This document shows positions 1-7,533 of a stretch of DNA of 64,000 nucleotides, one piece after another; the stretch's first letter is position 1; each line of letters opens with the position of its first letter. The DNA lies in the NCBI RefSeq assembly GCF_907163085.1, contig NZ_CAJQTX010000005.1, positions 620,001 to 684,000 on the forward strand, given 5' to 3'. The position numbers and the translations under genes were made by a program. This DNA comes from Candidatus Accumulibacter sp. ACC003 (GTDB lineage Bacteria; Pseudomonadota; Gammaproteobacteria; Burkholderiales; Rhodocyclaceae). The notes beneath the pieces were generated by a model. It did no database searches, had not been told where the DNA came from, and saw only the letters and a program-made list of their open reading frames with translations.

Positions 1-10
1 GTTTTCGTTG

Positions 11-262
11 TCAGCGACGACGACCCCGCGGCGAACGCAGCGATCGGCGTTCAGCCGGCGCGGCGCCGATGCGATTTCGGCTGTCGTCACTGGGGTTGCA
101 GCGGAAGTGCTCGGGCTTGAGAAAGGTCGCCGCGTCTTCGAACAGATCCAGCATCAACCGCGCCAGCGCCAGCCCGTAGTCGCCTGCGTCCAGAAGCGCT
201 CGAGCGCCAATGCAGTCGTCGACGCGCCGTCGGTCATCGTGCTGCGCGCCGACGGAGGTGCT
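11..262 (-). pseudogene. 5'-truncated remnant of an unidentified protein gene
   Basis: The minus strand is open from the edge of the dispersed repeat at about 263 down to a TGA at 11-13. Codon third positions are strongly G/C, as in real genes here, and the peptide is plausible (it contains ARALLDAGDYGLALARLML and FLKPEHFRCNP). There is no start codon at the upstream end: the reading frame meets a TAA that belongs to the repeat border. The simplest reading is the 3' end of a gene cut by repeat insertion. I do not recognise the family. A chance open frame is possible. Confidence 0.4.
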
Positions 263-474
263 TTAATGTGAAAGTCGCGTACGCGGCTCACGAAACTCCC
301 GTCTCCCCTTGCGGGAGAAGGGCCAGGGGTGAGGCGGGGAATTCAGGGAGCTTGCTCCCTGCTCGGCGAACGATTCCGGCGTGCAAGCCGGAATGCGCAC
401 TGCAAGTGAGAGGGAAACGGTCATGACTTTCACGATCTGGGGTATCTCGACCTGTCATGACCGTTAGCGCGAAA
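263..474 (+). repeat. Dispersed intergenic repeat, copy A (long form)
   Basis: This copy starts with TTAATGTGAAAGTCGCG and ends with TCATGACCGTTAGCGC. Its outer parts match the reverse complement of the 43240-43369 copy almost base for base, including the palindromic CGCGTACGCG-like start, the CCCGTCTCCCCTTGCGGGAG block and the CTGGGGTATCTCGAC block. A middle segment of about 80 bases, with a small AGGGAGC/GCTCCCT hairpin, is absent from the 43 kb copy but has a counterpart in the 49.5 kb copy. No coding function is apparent. A second GAAAGTTGCGTCCGCGACTC start lies just downstream at about 473-490. Confidence 0.8.
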
Positions 475-493
475 GTTGCGTCCGCGACTCAGC

Positions 494-529
494 GTGCTCG
501 TTTCTCGCCGTGGCGGGAGAAACAAGCAC
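494..529 (-). terminator. Strong hairpin downstream of the cytochrome gene pair
   Basis: GTGCTCGTTTCTC and GAGAAACAAGCAC form a near-perfect inverted repeat around a GC-rich loop, 25 bases past the stop of the minus-strand cytochrome gene. There is no clear T-run, so it is either a weak terminator, an mRNA-stabilising hairpin, or part of the neighbouring dispersed repeat. Confidence 0.4.
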
Positions 530-553
530 GCAGGCGGCGAGTCGTGGATGTCG

Positions 554-889
554 TTAGCGAATGAAGCGGTGCAGCGGGATGACGATCAGGCTGCTGGGAA
601 GGGCGCCGATGTAGGCCGAAAGCTCCGTGATGTCCTGCGCCGAGAGGCCTTCCGCCTGGCCGTTCATCAGCGCGTTCTTGCGGGCCCCCGACTTGTAATC
701 GGTCAGTGCGCGCGCCAGATAGTCTGGATACTGGCCGGCGAGGCGCGGGATGTCTGCCGAGATCGGCGTATTGAAATCGGCGCCATGGCAGGCCGCACAG
801 ACCTCGGCTTTTTGTGCCGCTGCGCCGGCACCGGCGTGGGCCGACGCGCTGACGACTGCCAACAGAGCGATGAGTAAGCTCGCTTTCAT
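554..889 (-). CDS. Small periplasmic cytochrome c (c553/c4 type)
   Basis: This 111-residue protein has an N-terminal signal peptide (residues 1-19, ending ASAHA) and one heme-binding motif CAACH at residues 31-35. Met75, in KNALMNGQ, is the likely axial ligand. It should act as a soluble electron carrier in the periplasm. The partner oxidase or dehydrogenase is not in the window. The C-terminal tail after IGALPSS (LIVIPLHRFIR) is atypically hydrophobic for this family and may reflect loss of the original stop. It lies 10 bases downstream of a second, similar cytochrome gene on the same strand and shares the (D/E)YKSGAR motif with it, so the pair probably arose by duplication and is cotranscribed. 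Confidence 0.85.
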   Translation of the reverse strand: MKASLLIALLAVVSASAHAGAGAAAQKAEVCAACHGADFNTPISADIPRLAGQYPDYLARALTDYKSGARKNALMNGQAEGLSAQDITELSAYIGALPSSLIVIPLHRFIR

Positions 890-899
890 GGTCGATCCC

Positions 900-1220
900 T
901 TATTTCTGCATACTGGAATAAAAGGCCGCGACGTCGGCCATGTCCTGCTCCGACAGCCCCTGCGCGATGGCGCTCATCGTCGGATGGCTGCGGGCCCCCG
1001 ACTTGTACTCTTGCAAGGCATTGACGAGGTACGCCGCTTGCTGTCCGCCGAGCTTCGGCACGCGATAGACGTGCGGAGAAGTGGTCCGGTAACCCGGAAC
1101 GCCGTGACAGCCTTCGCACATCGACGTCTTGCCCTTGGCCGCCTCGGCGTTGCCGGTCGGCGTCTGTGCGAACGCGGCGGCAGCCAGCGCCAACGCCATT
1201 AAACCCAGAATCGTTTTCAT
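900..1220 (-). CDS. Small periplasmic cytochrome c (c553/c4 type)
   Basis: This is a 106-residue class I cytochrome c with a clear signal peptide (MKTILGLMALALAAAAFA), heme motif CEGCH at residues 35-39 and a candidate axial Met82 in HPTMSAIA. The start is set at MKT because the signal peptide begins there; an in-frame ATG five codons upstream is less suitable. It is the first gene of the cytochrome pair and the paralogue of the next gene downstream. It is predicted to shuttle electrons in the periplasm, possibly as the tandem halves of a c4-like diheme system split into two polypeptides (inference). Confidence 0.87.
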   Translation of the reverse strand: MKTILGLMALALAAAAFAQTPTGNAEAAKGKTSMCEGCHGVPGYRTTSPHVYRVPKLGGQQAAYLVNALQEYKSGARSHPTMSAIAQGLSEQDMADVAAFYSSMQK

Positions 1221-1481
1221 CGTTCTCACTCTCAAAAAGGGCGGTCTGAAAGCTCGGCCCGCGAGGCATTCAAGGATTGAAAAACAAGGGCAGCAGTATA
1301 TGGGCCTCCATCAAGTGGCGTCAATCTCGCATTTTTCCCACGGAAGCCTTTGAAAAGCCACCGCTATCCGCGCTTCGCTTGACGCTTTCGGCGATTTGTC
1401 AGGCCGCGGCGACGGGCGGACGGGTCATCGGGCGAGCGGGGGCGCGCGTTAGCCAAGGGTATCGACAACCCTGGGCTCAAC

Positions 1482-1919
1482 ATGAAACGCTTCCTGCTCT
1501 TCGCTGCCGCGCTACTGGCCATCACCGCACCAGCGCTTGCGGCCGACCTTGGCGTCTCGGTGACTGTTGGCCAACCCGGCTTCTATGGCCGTGTTGACAT
1601 CGGCGGCTACCCGCCGCCACGACTTGTCTATCCGCAGCCGATCTTCGTCGAACGCGTTCCGCCAGGCCGGCCGCCGGTGTATCTGCAGGTAGCCCCCGGC
1701 CACGCCAGGCACTGGGCCAGGCACTGCCACTCGTACCGGGCTTGTGGAGAACGCGTCTATTTCGTTAACACCAGCTGGTATCAGCGCGACGCCGCCGCGC
1801 CGCCGCCGCGAGCGCCTCACTATCGTCGCTATGGCCACCGTGACGGGCAGCGGAATTATCGTGCGGACCCCAGGCACGACCGGCGCGGCTACAATGGCGA
1901 CCGTGGTCACGATCGCTGA
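1482..1919 (+). CDS. Secreted basic protein of unknown function
   Basis: This 145-residue protein starts with a signal peptide (MKRFLLFAAALLAITAPALAA). A mature part follows, rich in Pro, Tyr, Arg and His, with a VYPQPIFVERV segment and an Arg/His/Asp-rich C-terminal tail (RYGHRDGQRNYR and similar). Short secreted proteins with a PPPR.VYPQPV core are common hypothetical proteins in betaproteobacteria, so the family looks real although its role is unknown. The low-complexity tail suggests an exposed, possibly metal- or polyanion-binding surface (inference). It stands alone between the divergent cytochrome genes and the protease gene. Confidence 0.75.
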   Translation: MKRFLLFAAALLAITAPALAADLGVSVTVGQPGFYGRVDIGGYPPPRLVYPQPIFVERVPPGRPPVYLQVAPGHARHWARHCHSYRACGERVYFVNTSWYQRDAAAPPPRAPHYRRYGHRDGQRNYRADPRHDRRGYNGDRGHDR

Positions 1920-2024
1920 AGCCTCGATCTGAGCGGTCGCCCGGCACTTCGGGGCGCCGCCGCTGCCAAGCTAGGTCGCCAGCGATTGCCGACCGCCCGT
2001 CCGACCGTACCCGACCAGCGAGCC

Positions 2025-2759
2025 ATGATCGAATCCATCCTGCTTACCGCGACGCGCATCTCGACCTTCCATCAGCGGCAGCCACTGACCAACGCCAGCG
2101 GCTTTTTCTTCAAACGCGATGAAAAGCTGTTTCTGGTCACCAGCCGGCACGTTCTCTTCGACGAGCCCAGTCGGCATTTTCCCGACCGCATCGAGATCGA
2201 GTTGCACGTCAATCCGGAAAACATCGCCGAATCGACCGGGTTTTCGATCCCTCTGTACGACCACAACCGTCGCCAGGTCTGGCGCCAGGGTCTTGATGCA
2301 GCAGGCGAGATCGACGTCGCGGTGATCGAAATCGACCGTGCGGCACTGCCCCTGACACTCGTCTACCGGGCCTTCACGCCGACCCATCTGCCGGGCCGGT
2401 TTGACCAGGTGGACGTCGGCAGTTCACTGCTGGTGGTCGGCTTCCCCATGGGATTCCACGACAACCTCCACCACATGCCGGTCGTCCGGCAGGCGATCAT
2501 TGCGTCATCCTTCGGGCTTCGTTTTGAAGGTGAGGGGTATTTCCTCACCGATGCACGTACGCACCGGGGAACCAGCGGTGCGCCGGTGGTCATGCGCGTT
2601 GCCGCCGCGGACCCGGCGCGCGACGATCTGCCATGGCTACTGCTCGGGGTGCACTCGGCCAGGCTCGACGTCGGCGCCCGCGACCCCGATCAGGACGAGG
2701 CGCTGGGCCTGAACTGCGCCTGGTACGCCGACATCCTGCTGACGCTGACCGACCGCTGA
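2025..2759 (+). CDS. Trypsin-like serine protease, predicted cytosolic
   Basis: This 244-residue protein has the S1-type chymotrypsin-fold triad: His42 in LVTSRHVL, Asp97 in GEIDVAVIEID and Ser184 in HRGTSGAPV. The oxyanion-hole glycine precedes Ser184. ATG at 2025 is preferred; an upstream TTG at 1986 would add 13 poorly structured residues. No signal peptide or membrane segment is visible, so the enzyme appears cytosolic. No PDZ domain follows, unlike DegP/DegS. Similar stand-alone trypsin-like proteins occur in many bacteria with unknown substrates. There is no operon partner. Confidence 0.82.
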   Translation: MIESILLTATRISTFHQRQPLTNASGFFFKRDEKLFLVTSRHVLFDEPSRHFPDRIEIELHVNPENIAESTGFSIPLYDHNRRQVWRQGLDAAGEIDVAVIEIDRAALPLTLVYRAFTPTHLPGRFDQVDVGSSLLVVGFPMGFHDNLHHMPVVRQAIIASSFGLRFEGEGYFLTDARTHRGTSGAPVVMRVAAADPARDDLPWLLLGVHSARLDVGARDPDQDEALGLNCAWYADILLTLTDR

Positions 2760-2814
2760 GCGGGGTCGCTCTGCCGCTGCCCGGCTGGCGCAGGTCAGCG
2801 GCGCTCGCCGGCGG

Positions 2815-3528
2815 CTACTTTACCGGCACCGGCGTCTCGGCGAGTTTCTGCTCGATCCTGGCCAGCGGTACGGCGCCGGGAATCCGCTCGCCGTCGCCAA
2901 AGAAGATCGTCGGGGTGCCGCTGATCGCCAGCTTGCGCCCGAGTTCGACGCTCTTCTTCACCGCCGTGGTATCGCAATCGCCCTTGCCGGCCGGTGCCTT
3001 GCCGTCGACCATCCACTCGTTCCAGGCCTTGGCCTTGTCAGCGGCACACCAGATCTGATTCGATTTCTCGAGGGAATCCGGCGAGAGAATCGGATAGAGG
3101 AAGGTGTAGATCGTCACGTTATCCAGCTTGCTCATTTCCTTCGCCAGCTTCTTGCAATAGCCGCAGTTCGGATCCTCGAAGGTCGCGAAAACACGCTTGC
3201 CGTCGCCGCGCACCTGCTTGACGGCGAGAGCCAGCGGCAAGTCGGAGAATTTTATCGCTGTCAGCTTCTGCATCCGCTCGGACGTCACGTTTTTCATCGT
3301 TTTGCCGTCGATCAGCGAGCCGACCAGCAGCGCCGAGACCTTTTCGTCGGTGTACACGATCTGGCCGTCGGCGTAGACCTCGTAGAGCCCGAGATAGGGC
3401 GTCTTGGTGACGCTGGTGACCGGTGCTCCGAGCTTGCCTTCAAGCGCTTTCTTCACGCTGGCCTCGTCGGCGAGAGTCGGCTGGCTGAAGGCGAGGGCGA
3501 GAGCAATTGGCACGAGGGTCTTGTACAT
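2815..3528 (-). CDS. dsbC: Thiol:disulfide interchange protein DsbC
   Basis: This periplasmic disulfide isomerase has 237 residues, the usual DsbC length. It has a signal peptide (1-20), an N-terminal dimerisation domain, and a thioredoxin-fold domain with the active site CGYC at residues 122-125 in FEDPNCGYCKK. The cis-proline is in SGTPTIFF. A second cysteine pair (in QIWCAA and KGDCD) matches the structural disulfide of DsbC. The start is MYKT because the signal peptide begins there; 15 upstream in-frame residues are not signal-like. It should shuffle wrong disulfides in secreted proteins and be kept reduced by DsbD. It lies directly downstream of the hydroxylase gene on the same strand. 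Confidence 0.93.
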   Translation of the reverse strand: MYKTLVPIALALAFSQPTLADEASVKKALEGKLGAPVTSVTKTPYLGLYEVYADGQIVYTDEKVSALLVGSLIDGKTMKNVTSERMQKLTAIKFSDLPLALAVKQVRGDGKRVFATFEDPNCGYCKKLAKEMSKLDNVTIYTFLYPILSPDSLEKSNQIWCAADKAKAWNEWMVDGKAPAGKGDCDTTAVKKSVELGRKLAISGTPTIFFGDGERIPGAVPLARIEQKLAETPVPVK

Positions 3529-3559
3529 CTGGTTTCTCCGGGTTAGGAATTCTGGCGCT

Positions 3560-4729
3560 TCAAGAGGCGCCAATGGCGTAGCGGACGAGCAGGTTCTTTA
3601 CGACTGGCAAAGCATTCGTGAGGTTCATTCCCAGCTTGCGGAAGGGCCGAAGGCCCGGGAAACTGTGTCGGAACAGTTCATGCAGCGCGTGCGTGGTGGT
3701 TTGCATCAGGAGCGTTTCTTCCCGGCGTTCGCGCTGGTAGCGCGCCAGCAGACGCTCGTTACCAATGTCCTGCCAATCGGCGGTCGCGGCGAGCAGACGA
3801 GCGAGCACCCTGGCGTCCTGGTAACCGAGGTTGATGCCATGACCGGAAAGCGGGTGGATGCCGTGCGCCGCGTCACCGATCAGCGCCAGGCGGTGGGCGA
3901 TGACCCGCGGCACCTGCATCAGTCGCAAGGGAAACGCTGCCGCCGGGGTAAGCAAGCGGAAGGCGCCCAACTGGTGATCGCCGGCCGCGGCGACGCAGGC
4001 GCACAGCTCTTCGCCGGACATCGCCAGCAGCTTCCTGGCGTTTTCGTCAGGCGTGGACCAGACGATCGAGACGCGATTGCCGGCCATCGGTAGCCACGCC
4101 AGAACGCCGTCGTCGCGAAACCACTGCCGCGCAATACCCCGGTGCGGGTACTCACACTCGAGGTTGGCGACCAGGCCCATTTCGCCGTACGGTGTGTTGG
4201 TTGCAGACATGCCAAGCGTTTCGCGAACCCATGAGTCACGCCCGTCAGCGCCGACCAGCAAGCGCGCCGACACCGCTTTACCGTCGGTCAGGGTAAGGAC
4301 CGCCGCCGACGCGCCGATCTCCAGGGCTTTTGGCGCCGCTGGACAAAGCACCGTCAACTGGCTTTGCCGCTTGACGTTTTCCCACAACTCGCAGGCCATC
4401 GACGATGACTCGACGATCCAGCCCAGTTCCGGAAGCCCCGCCTCATAGGCCGAGAAATCGAGTCGAGCAGCGCCGTCAGCGAAAATCTGCATGGCGTGAA
4501 TCGGCGCGATACGCTCTGCCGGCATGTGTTTCCAGGCGCCTATCGCCTGCAGGAAGGCGGCGTTGGCCGGCGAGACCGCATAGACGCGGGCGTCCCAACC
4601 CAAGGGGCGATGCGGCGCCCGCTGTTCGACGAGTGCGACCCGCAGGCGAGCGTCGCGCAGCGCGCAAGCCAGCGAGAGGCCCGCCAGCCCTCCCCCTACA
4701 ATAAGAACGTCAAAGTCTGTCGCTTGCAT
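3560..4729 (-). CDS. UbiH/UbiF/COQ6-family FAD monooxygenase
   Basis: The protein has 389 residues. The N-terminal dinucleotide motif is VLIVGGGLAGLSLA (8-21). The second FAD motif is RLLVGADGRDSWVR, and the C-terminal motif LIGDAAHGIHPLSGHGINLG is typical of ubiquinone-ring hydroxylases. It probably hydroxylates a polyprenyl-phenol intermediate of ubiquinone synthesis at the inner membrane, using O2 and NAD(P)H. Betaproteobacteria have several such paralogues (UbiH, UbiF, UbiM, UbiL) with different regiospecificity, so I give no symbol. dsbC follows 31 bases downstream and is probably cotranscribed. Confidence 0.88.
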   Translation of the reverse strand: MQATDFDVLIVGGGLAGLSLACALRDARLRVALVEQRAPHRPLGWDARVYAVSPANAAFLQAIGAWKHMPAERIAPIHAMQIFADGAARLDFSAYEAGLPELGWIVESSSMACELWENVKRQSQLTVLCPAAPKALEIGASAAVLTLTDGKAVSARLLVGADGRDSWVRETLGMSATNTPYGEMGLVANLECEYPHRGIARQWFRDDGVLAWLPMAGNRVSIVWSTPDENARKLLAMSGEELCACVAAAGDHQLGAFRLLTPAAAFPLRLMQVPRVIAHRLALIGDAAHGIHPLSGHGINLGYQDARVLARLLAATADWQDIGNERLLARYQRERREETLLMQTTTHALHELFRHSFPGLRPFRKLGMNLTNALPVVKNLLVRYAIGAS

Positions 4730-4812
4730 GCCGTGGGGCTCAAAGAGTGGTCTGCGTGCAACGCACGAGCCGGATTTACAAACACCGCCAGGAGTGCTAG
4801 AAGCTCACTCCC

Positions 4813-5232
4813 ATGAACCCGTCTGCCAAGCTCGCTGCGCACGCCTACTTTCCGGCAATTGTTTGTGCCGAACATGATTCACCGATCGACGCGCTGGTCG
4901 GCTTGTGCGTGCCGCGTGACGAGGCGATGAATCTGGTCACCGCCTCCTGGACGGACGGCGCCGCGAACTGCCTCATGGCCATTGTTGCTGGTGGTCGGAC
5001 GGTCGTCGTTTTGCGTACCCCGGAAAGGCGCTGGGCCGCCTGCAACGCGTTTTGCGCGGACCTCCACGCGACGCCGCAGGAAGCGTATCGGCGCTTGCTG
5101 CAACTGCTCAAGCGGCACCGGCAGGGCTATGTCGCTTGCCTGCCAGCCGGGAGCCAGGACCAGTGTTCAGATCGGCACAATGCCTGGTCTGAAAACCTGG
5201 CCGATGGCGGCGCGGTGCAAGCCGCTGGCTGA
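4813..5232 (+). CDS. Hypothetical protein
   Basis: This is a 139-residue soluble protein with no signal peptide or membrane helix. It contains scattered cysteines and an EAYRRLLQLLKRHRQGYVACLP segment. Codon use is G/C at third positions as in its neighbours, which supports real coding. It is transcribed divergently from the hydroxylase gene, with a gap of 83 bases that would hold both promoters. I do not recognise a family. The last 30 residues are low in structure and may be poorly conserved. Confidence 0.55.
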   Translation: MNPSAKLAAHAYFPAIVCAEHDSPIDALVGLCVPRDEAMNLVTASWTDGAANCLMAIVAGGRTVVVLRTPERRWAACNAFCADLHATPQEAYRRLLQLLKRHRQGYVACLPAGSQDQCSDRHNAWSENLADGGAVQAAG

Positions 5233-5284
5233 TGTCGCACGCGTCACTGGCGCCGGCCACCGGCAGCAGTGGCGGCAATGAAAC

Positions 5285-5309
5285 GCCGGCCCCGGTGCTG
5301 CGGGCCGGC
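5285..5309 (-). terminator. GC-rich hairpin downstream of psiF
   Basis: GCCGGCCC and GGGCCGGC pair around a short loop, 30 bases past the psiF stop. On the minus strand it is followed by GTTTCATT rather than a full T-run, so termination is plausible but not certain. Confidence 0.4.
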
Positions 5310-5338
5310 GGTGAGTAGCGACCGGCAAAGCGCTTCGC

Positions 5339-5647
5339 TCAGCCTTTCAGACAAGTGCTCATGAAGGCCTTCCGCTCGTCGCCCTTGAGCTCCTTGCTAG
5401 CGGCCTCGGTGTTGCACGAGGTCATCTTGTCCTGCTGAGTCGCTTTCGCCGGCGCCGCCTTGAGGCAATTGCTCATGAACTGTTTGCGCTCGTTGCCCAG
5501 CAAGGCTTTTTCCTTGGCCGTGGCATTGCAGGACTTCATCTTTTCCTGCTGTGCCTTCTGAGCTTCCGAGGGTTCCTTTTTTGCGTCGGCAGCAAAGGCG
5601 CCACCAGTAGCGAAGACAAGAGCGGCAAGCGCGAGCATGGCTTTCAT
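5339..5647 (-). CDS. psiF: PsiF-family periplasmic protein (phosphate starvation inducible)
   Basis: This 102-residue protein has a signal peptide (1-19) and two PsiF repeats. Each has a paired-cysteine pattern: MKSCNATAKEKALLGNERK..F.SNCLK and the similar MTSCNTEA...LKGDERK.FMSTCLK. In Escherichia coli psiF belongs to the Pho regulon, downstream of phoA. Function is unknown; the protein is periplasmic. No PHO box is evident upstream, and the gene follows hprK by 46 bases, so here it may be read through from the PTS operon or use its own promoter. Its presence fits a phosphate-cycling organism. Confidence 0.85.
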   Translation of the reverse strand: MKAMLALAALVFATGGAFAADAKKEPSEAQKAQQEKMKSCNATAKEKALLGNERKQFMSNCLKAAPAKATQQDKMTSCNTEAASKELKGDERKAFMSTCLKG

Positions 5648-5692
5648 CGGGAATCCTCCTAGGGTTGAGAAAGTCCCGTGATTAAGCCATTG

Positions 5693-6637
5693 CTACAGCT
5701 CCTCGTCAAGCAGCGCCTGCTGCTGGCGGTCGATGAAGTCGCCCATGCTGTCGATGCCGCGCAATTGAAGGATACAGTTGCGCACGGCCGCTTCGAGTAG
5801 CACGGCAATGTTTCGGCCGGCAGCAACCGGGATGACAACCTTGCGGACAGGTAATCCCAGGATATCCTGAGACTGCGCGTCGAGCGGCAGACGCGGACCA
5901 TCGGCGCCAGTCAGTGGCCGTTGCAGATGGACGATCAGCTTGAGCTTGATCTTCCTGCGTGAGGCGGTCTCTCCGAAGATCGTGCGGATGTTGAGCAAGC
6001 CCAGACCACGCACTTCCAGATAGTCGCGCAACATGCTCGGACAGCGCCCTTCGATAGTCGTAGGGGCGATCGACGAGAGCTCGACGACGTCATCGGCAAC
6101 CAGGCCATGACCACGCGAAATCAGCTCCAGCGCCAGTTCGCTCTTGCCGACACCGGAATCGCCGGTGATCAGAACGCCCATCCCGAACACATCCATCAAC
6201 ACCCCGTGCATCGACGTTGAACCAGCCAGCCGGCGCGAAAGATAAATGCGCAGCAGGTCGATGACTGCCGAACAGGGCTTCGAGCTGACAAACACCGGCG
6301 TCTGTGTGGACTCGCAGGCATCGCGAATCTCGGGAAGAATTTCAAGACCGTCGGCAAGGATAAGTGCGGGCGGCCTGGCGCCGATCAGTTCGCGCAACTG
6401 CTGCCGCAAACGTTCACTGGTAACGCGTAGCGCCCAGGCTTGCTCGGCCCTGCCGATCACCTGCAGGCGTTCGGGGTGGATCAGGTTGAGGTGCCCGACC
6501 ACATCGGCGCCGTAGTTGCTCTGTTCCTTGAGTTCGATATGACGATCGACACCGACGGCGACGACCCACGCAAGCTTAAGTTTGTCACGGTGGTCCTCAT
6601 ACAACTGGACGACACTAAACTGACGCGGGGCGTTCAT
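5693..6637 (-). CDS. hprK: HPr kinase/phosphorylase
   Basis: This bifunctional enzyme phosphorylates and dephosphorylates a serine of HPr-like proteins. It has 314 residues, the normal length. The N-terminal MurF-like domain is followed by the Walker A loop GDSGVGKS (159-166), the catalytic RGHGLVADD segment and the HPrK signature RGLGLLNIRTIFG. The start overlaps ptsN by 4 bases (ATGA), so translation is coupled. In proteobacteria without a sugar PTS, HprK acts on the nitrogen-related PTS phosphorelay; the HPr and EI genes are not in this window. Confidence 0.95.
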   Translation of the reverse strand: MNAPRQFSVVQLYEDHRDKLKLAWVVAVGVDRHIELKEQSNYGADVVGHLNLIHPERLQVIGRAEQAWALRVTSERLRQQLRELIGARPPALILADGLEILPEIRDACESTQTPVFVSSKPCSAVIDLLRIYLSRRLAGSTSMHGVLMDVFGMGVLITGDSGVGKSELALELISRGHGLVADDVVELSSIAPTTIEGRCPSMLRDYLEVRGLGLLNIRTIFGETASRRKIKLKLIVHLQRPLTGADGPRLPLDAQSQDILGLPVRKVVIPVAAGRNIAVLLEAAVRNCILQLRGIDSMGDFIDRQQQALLDEEL

Positions 6638-7086
6638 TTTCCGTCGGCAAAAATCTGGCGAATACCGCTGGCGTCAATGGCAGAGGACAGCGCTTCGCGG
6701 CACGTGCGGTCGGAAAAGTGCTGGGCCAGTTCAGAGAGGATTTCCAGATGCTGCTCGGTGGCTACCTCGGGGACCAGGAGGATGAACAACAGTGACACCG
6801 GCTTGCCGTCCGGGGAGTCAAAGGCTACCGGAGTAGCCAGTCGCAGGAAGGCGCCGGTGGCGTCCTTCAGCCCCTTGATTCGGCCGTGCGGGATGGCGAC
6901 ACCTTGACCAAGGCCGGTCGAACCCAGTTTTTCGCGCGCAAACAAACTGTCAAAGACGGTGCTGCGGGCGATACCAAGATAATTTTCGAACAGGAGCCCC
7001 ACGTGTTCAAAAACGCGTTTTTTGCTGCTCGCGTCAAGATCAAGAATGATGTTTTCGAGGGGGAGTAACTGGGTAATCTGGCTCAT
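6634..7086 (-). CDS. ptsN: PTS IIA-like nitrogen-regulatory protein (EIIA-Ntr)
   Basis: This 150-residue protein has the PTS_EIIA type 2 fold and the phospho-accepting histidine at His67 in GVAIPHGRIKG. It receives phosphate from the NPr/EI-Ntr branch and regulates potassium transport, sigma-54 processes and stress responses by protein contact. It sits between hpf and hprK in the conserved rpoN cluster. A leucine-rich N-terminus (ITQLLPLENIILDLDA) is typical of the family. Confidence 0.94.
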   Translation of the reverse strand: MSQITQLLPLENIILDLDASSKKRVFEHVGLLFENYLGIARSTVFDSLFAREKLGSTGLGQGVAIPHGRIKGLKDATGAFLRLATPVAFDSPDGKPVSLLFILLVPEVATEQHLEILSELAQHFSDRTCREALSSAIDASGIRQIFADGK

Positions 7087-7190
7087 GCGACAAAAACCCG
7101 AAAAAGGCTGACATGGTTGAGTTCAAACAAGGAAGCGCACGGATCGCAGGCCAAGTGCAGCCCTCGATCCGTGCGCAGAGTGTACAACGA

Positions 7191-7517
7191 TCACTCAACG
7201 ACTATGTGATCGACAATTTTGCTCCCGCGATGGTGGTCCTGCAACTTCTGCTTGTACTTCTGTACCTGACGCTCGAGTTTGTCAACAAGAGCATCGACGG
7301 CCGCATAGAGGTCCTCGTCGGTGGTTTCCACGTAAACATCCTTGCCGGCGAGGTGGACGGTCACTTCAGCCTTCTGCTTCAGCTTTTCCACCGACAGGAT
7401 CACGTTCACGTCGATCACGTTATCGAAATGACGAGTGATCCGCTCGAGCTTTCCGGTTACGTAATCGCGCAGTGCCGGGGTAATCTCGAGGTGGTGTCCA
7501 CTGACTTGCAGGTTCAT
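7191..7517 (-). CDS. hpf: Ribosome hibernation promoting factor, short form (HPF/RaiA)
   Basis: The protein has 108 residues. It starts [20 protein letters not shown] and ends in the conserved basic helix [14 protein letters not shown]. It binds the 30S decoding region in stationary phase and blocks translation, favouring 100S dimers. ATG at 7517 matches the family start; the frame is open further upstream only because of overlap with rpoN. It lies 17 bases after rpoN, the standard position in proteobacteria. Confidence 0.94.
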   Translation of the reverse strand: MNLQVSGHHLEITPALRDYVTGKLERITRHFDNVIDVNVILSVEKLKQKAEVTVHLAGKDVYVETTDEDLYAAVDALVDKLERQVQKYKQKLQDHHRGSKIVDHIVVE

Positions 7518-7533
7518 GATGTGGCTCCTTCTT

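Noticed and set aside
8..271. Plus-strand open frame at the left edge
   Set aside because: It lies opposite the better coding frame on the minus strand and gives an Arg-rich peptide with no recognisable features.
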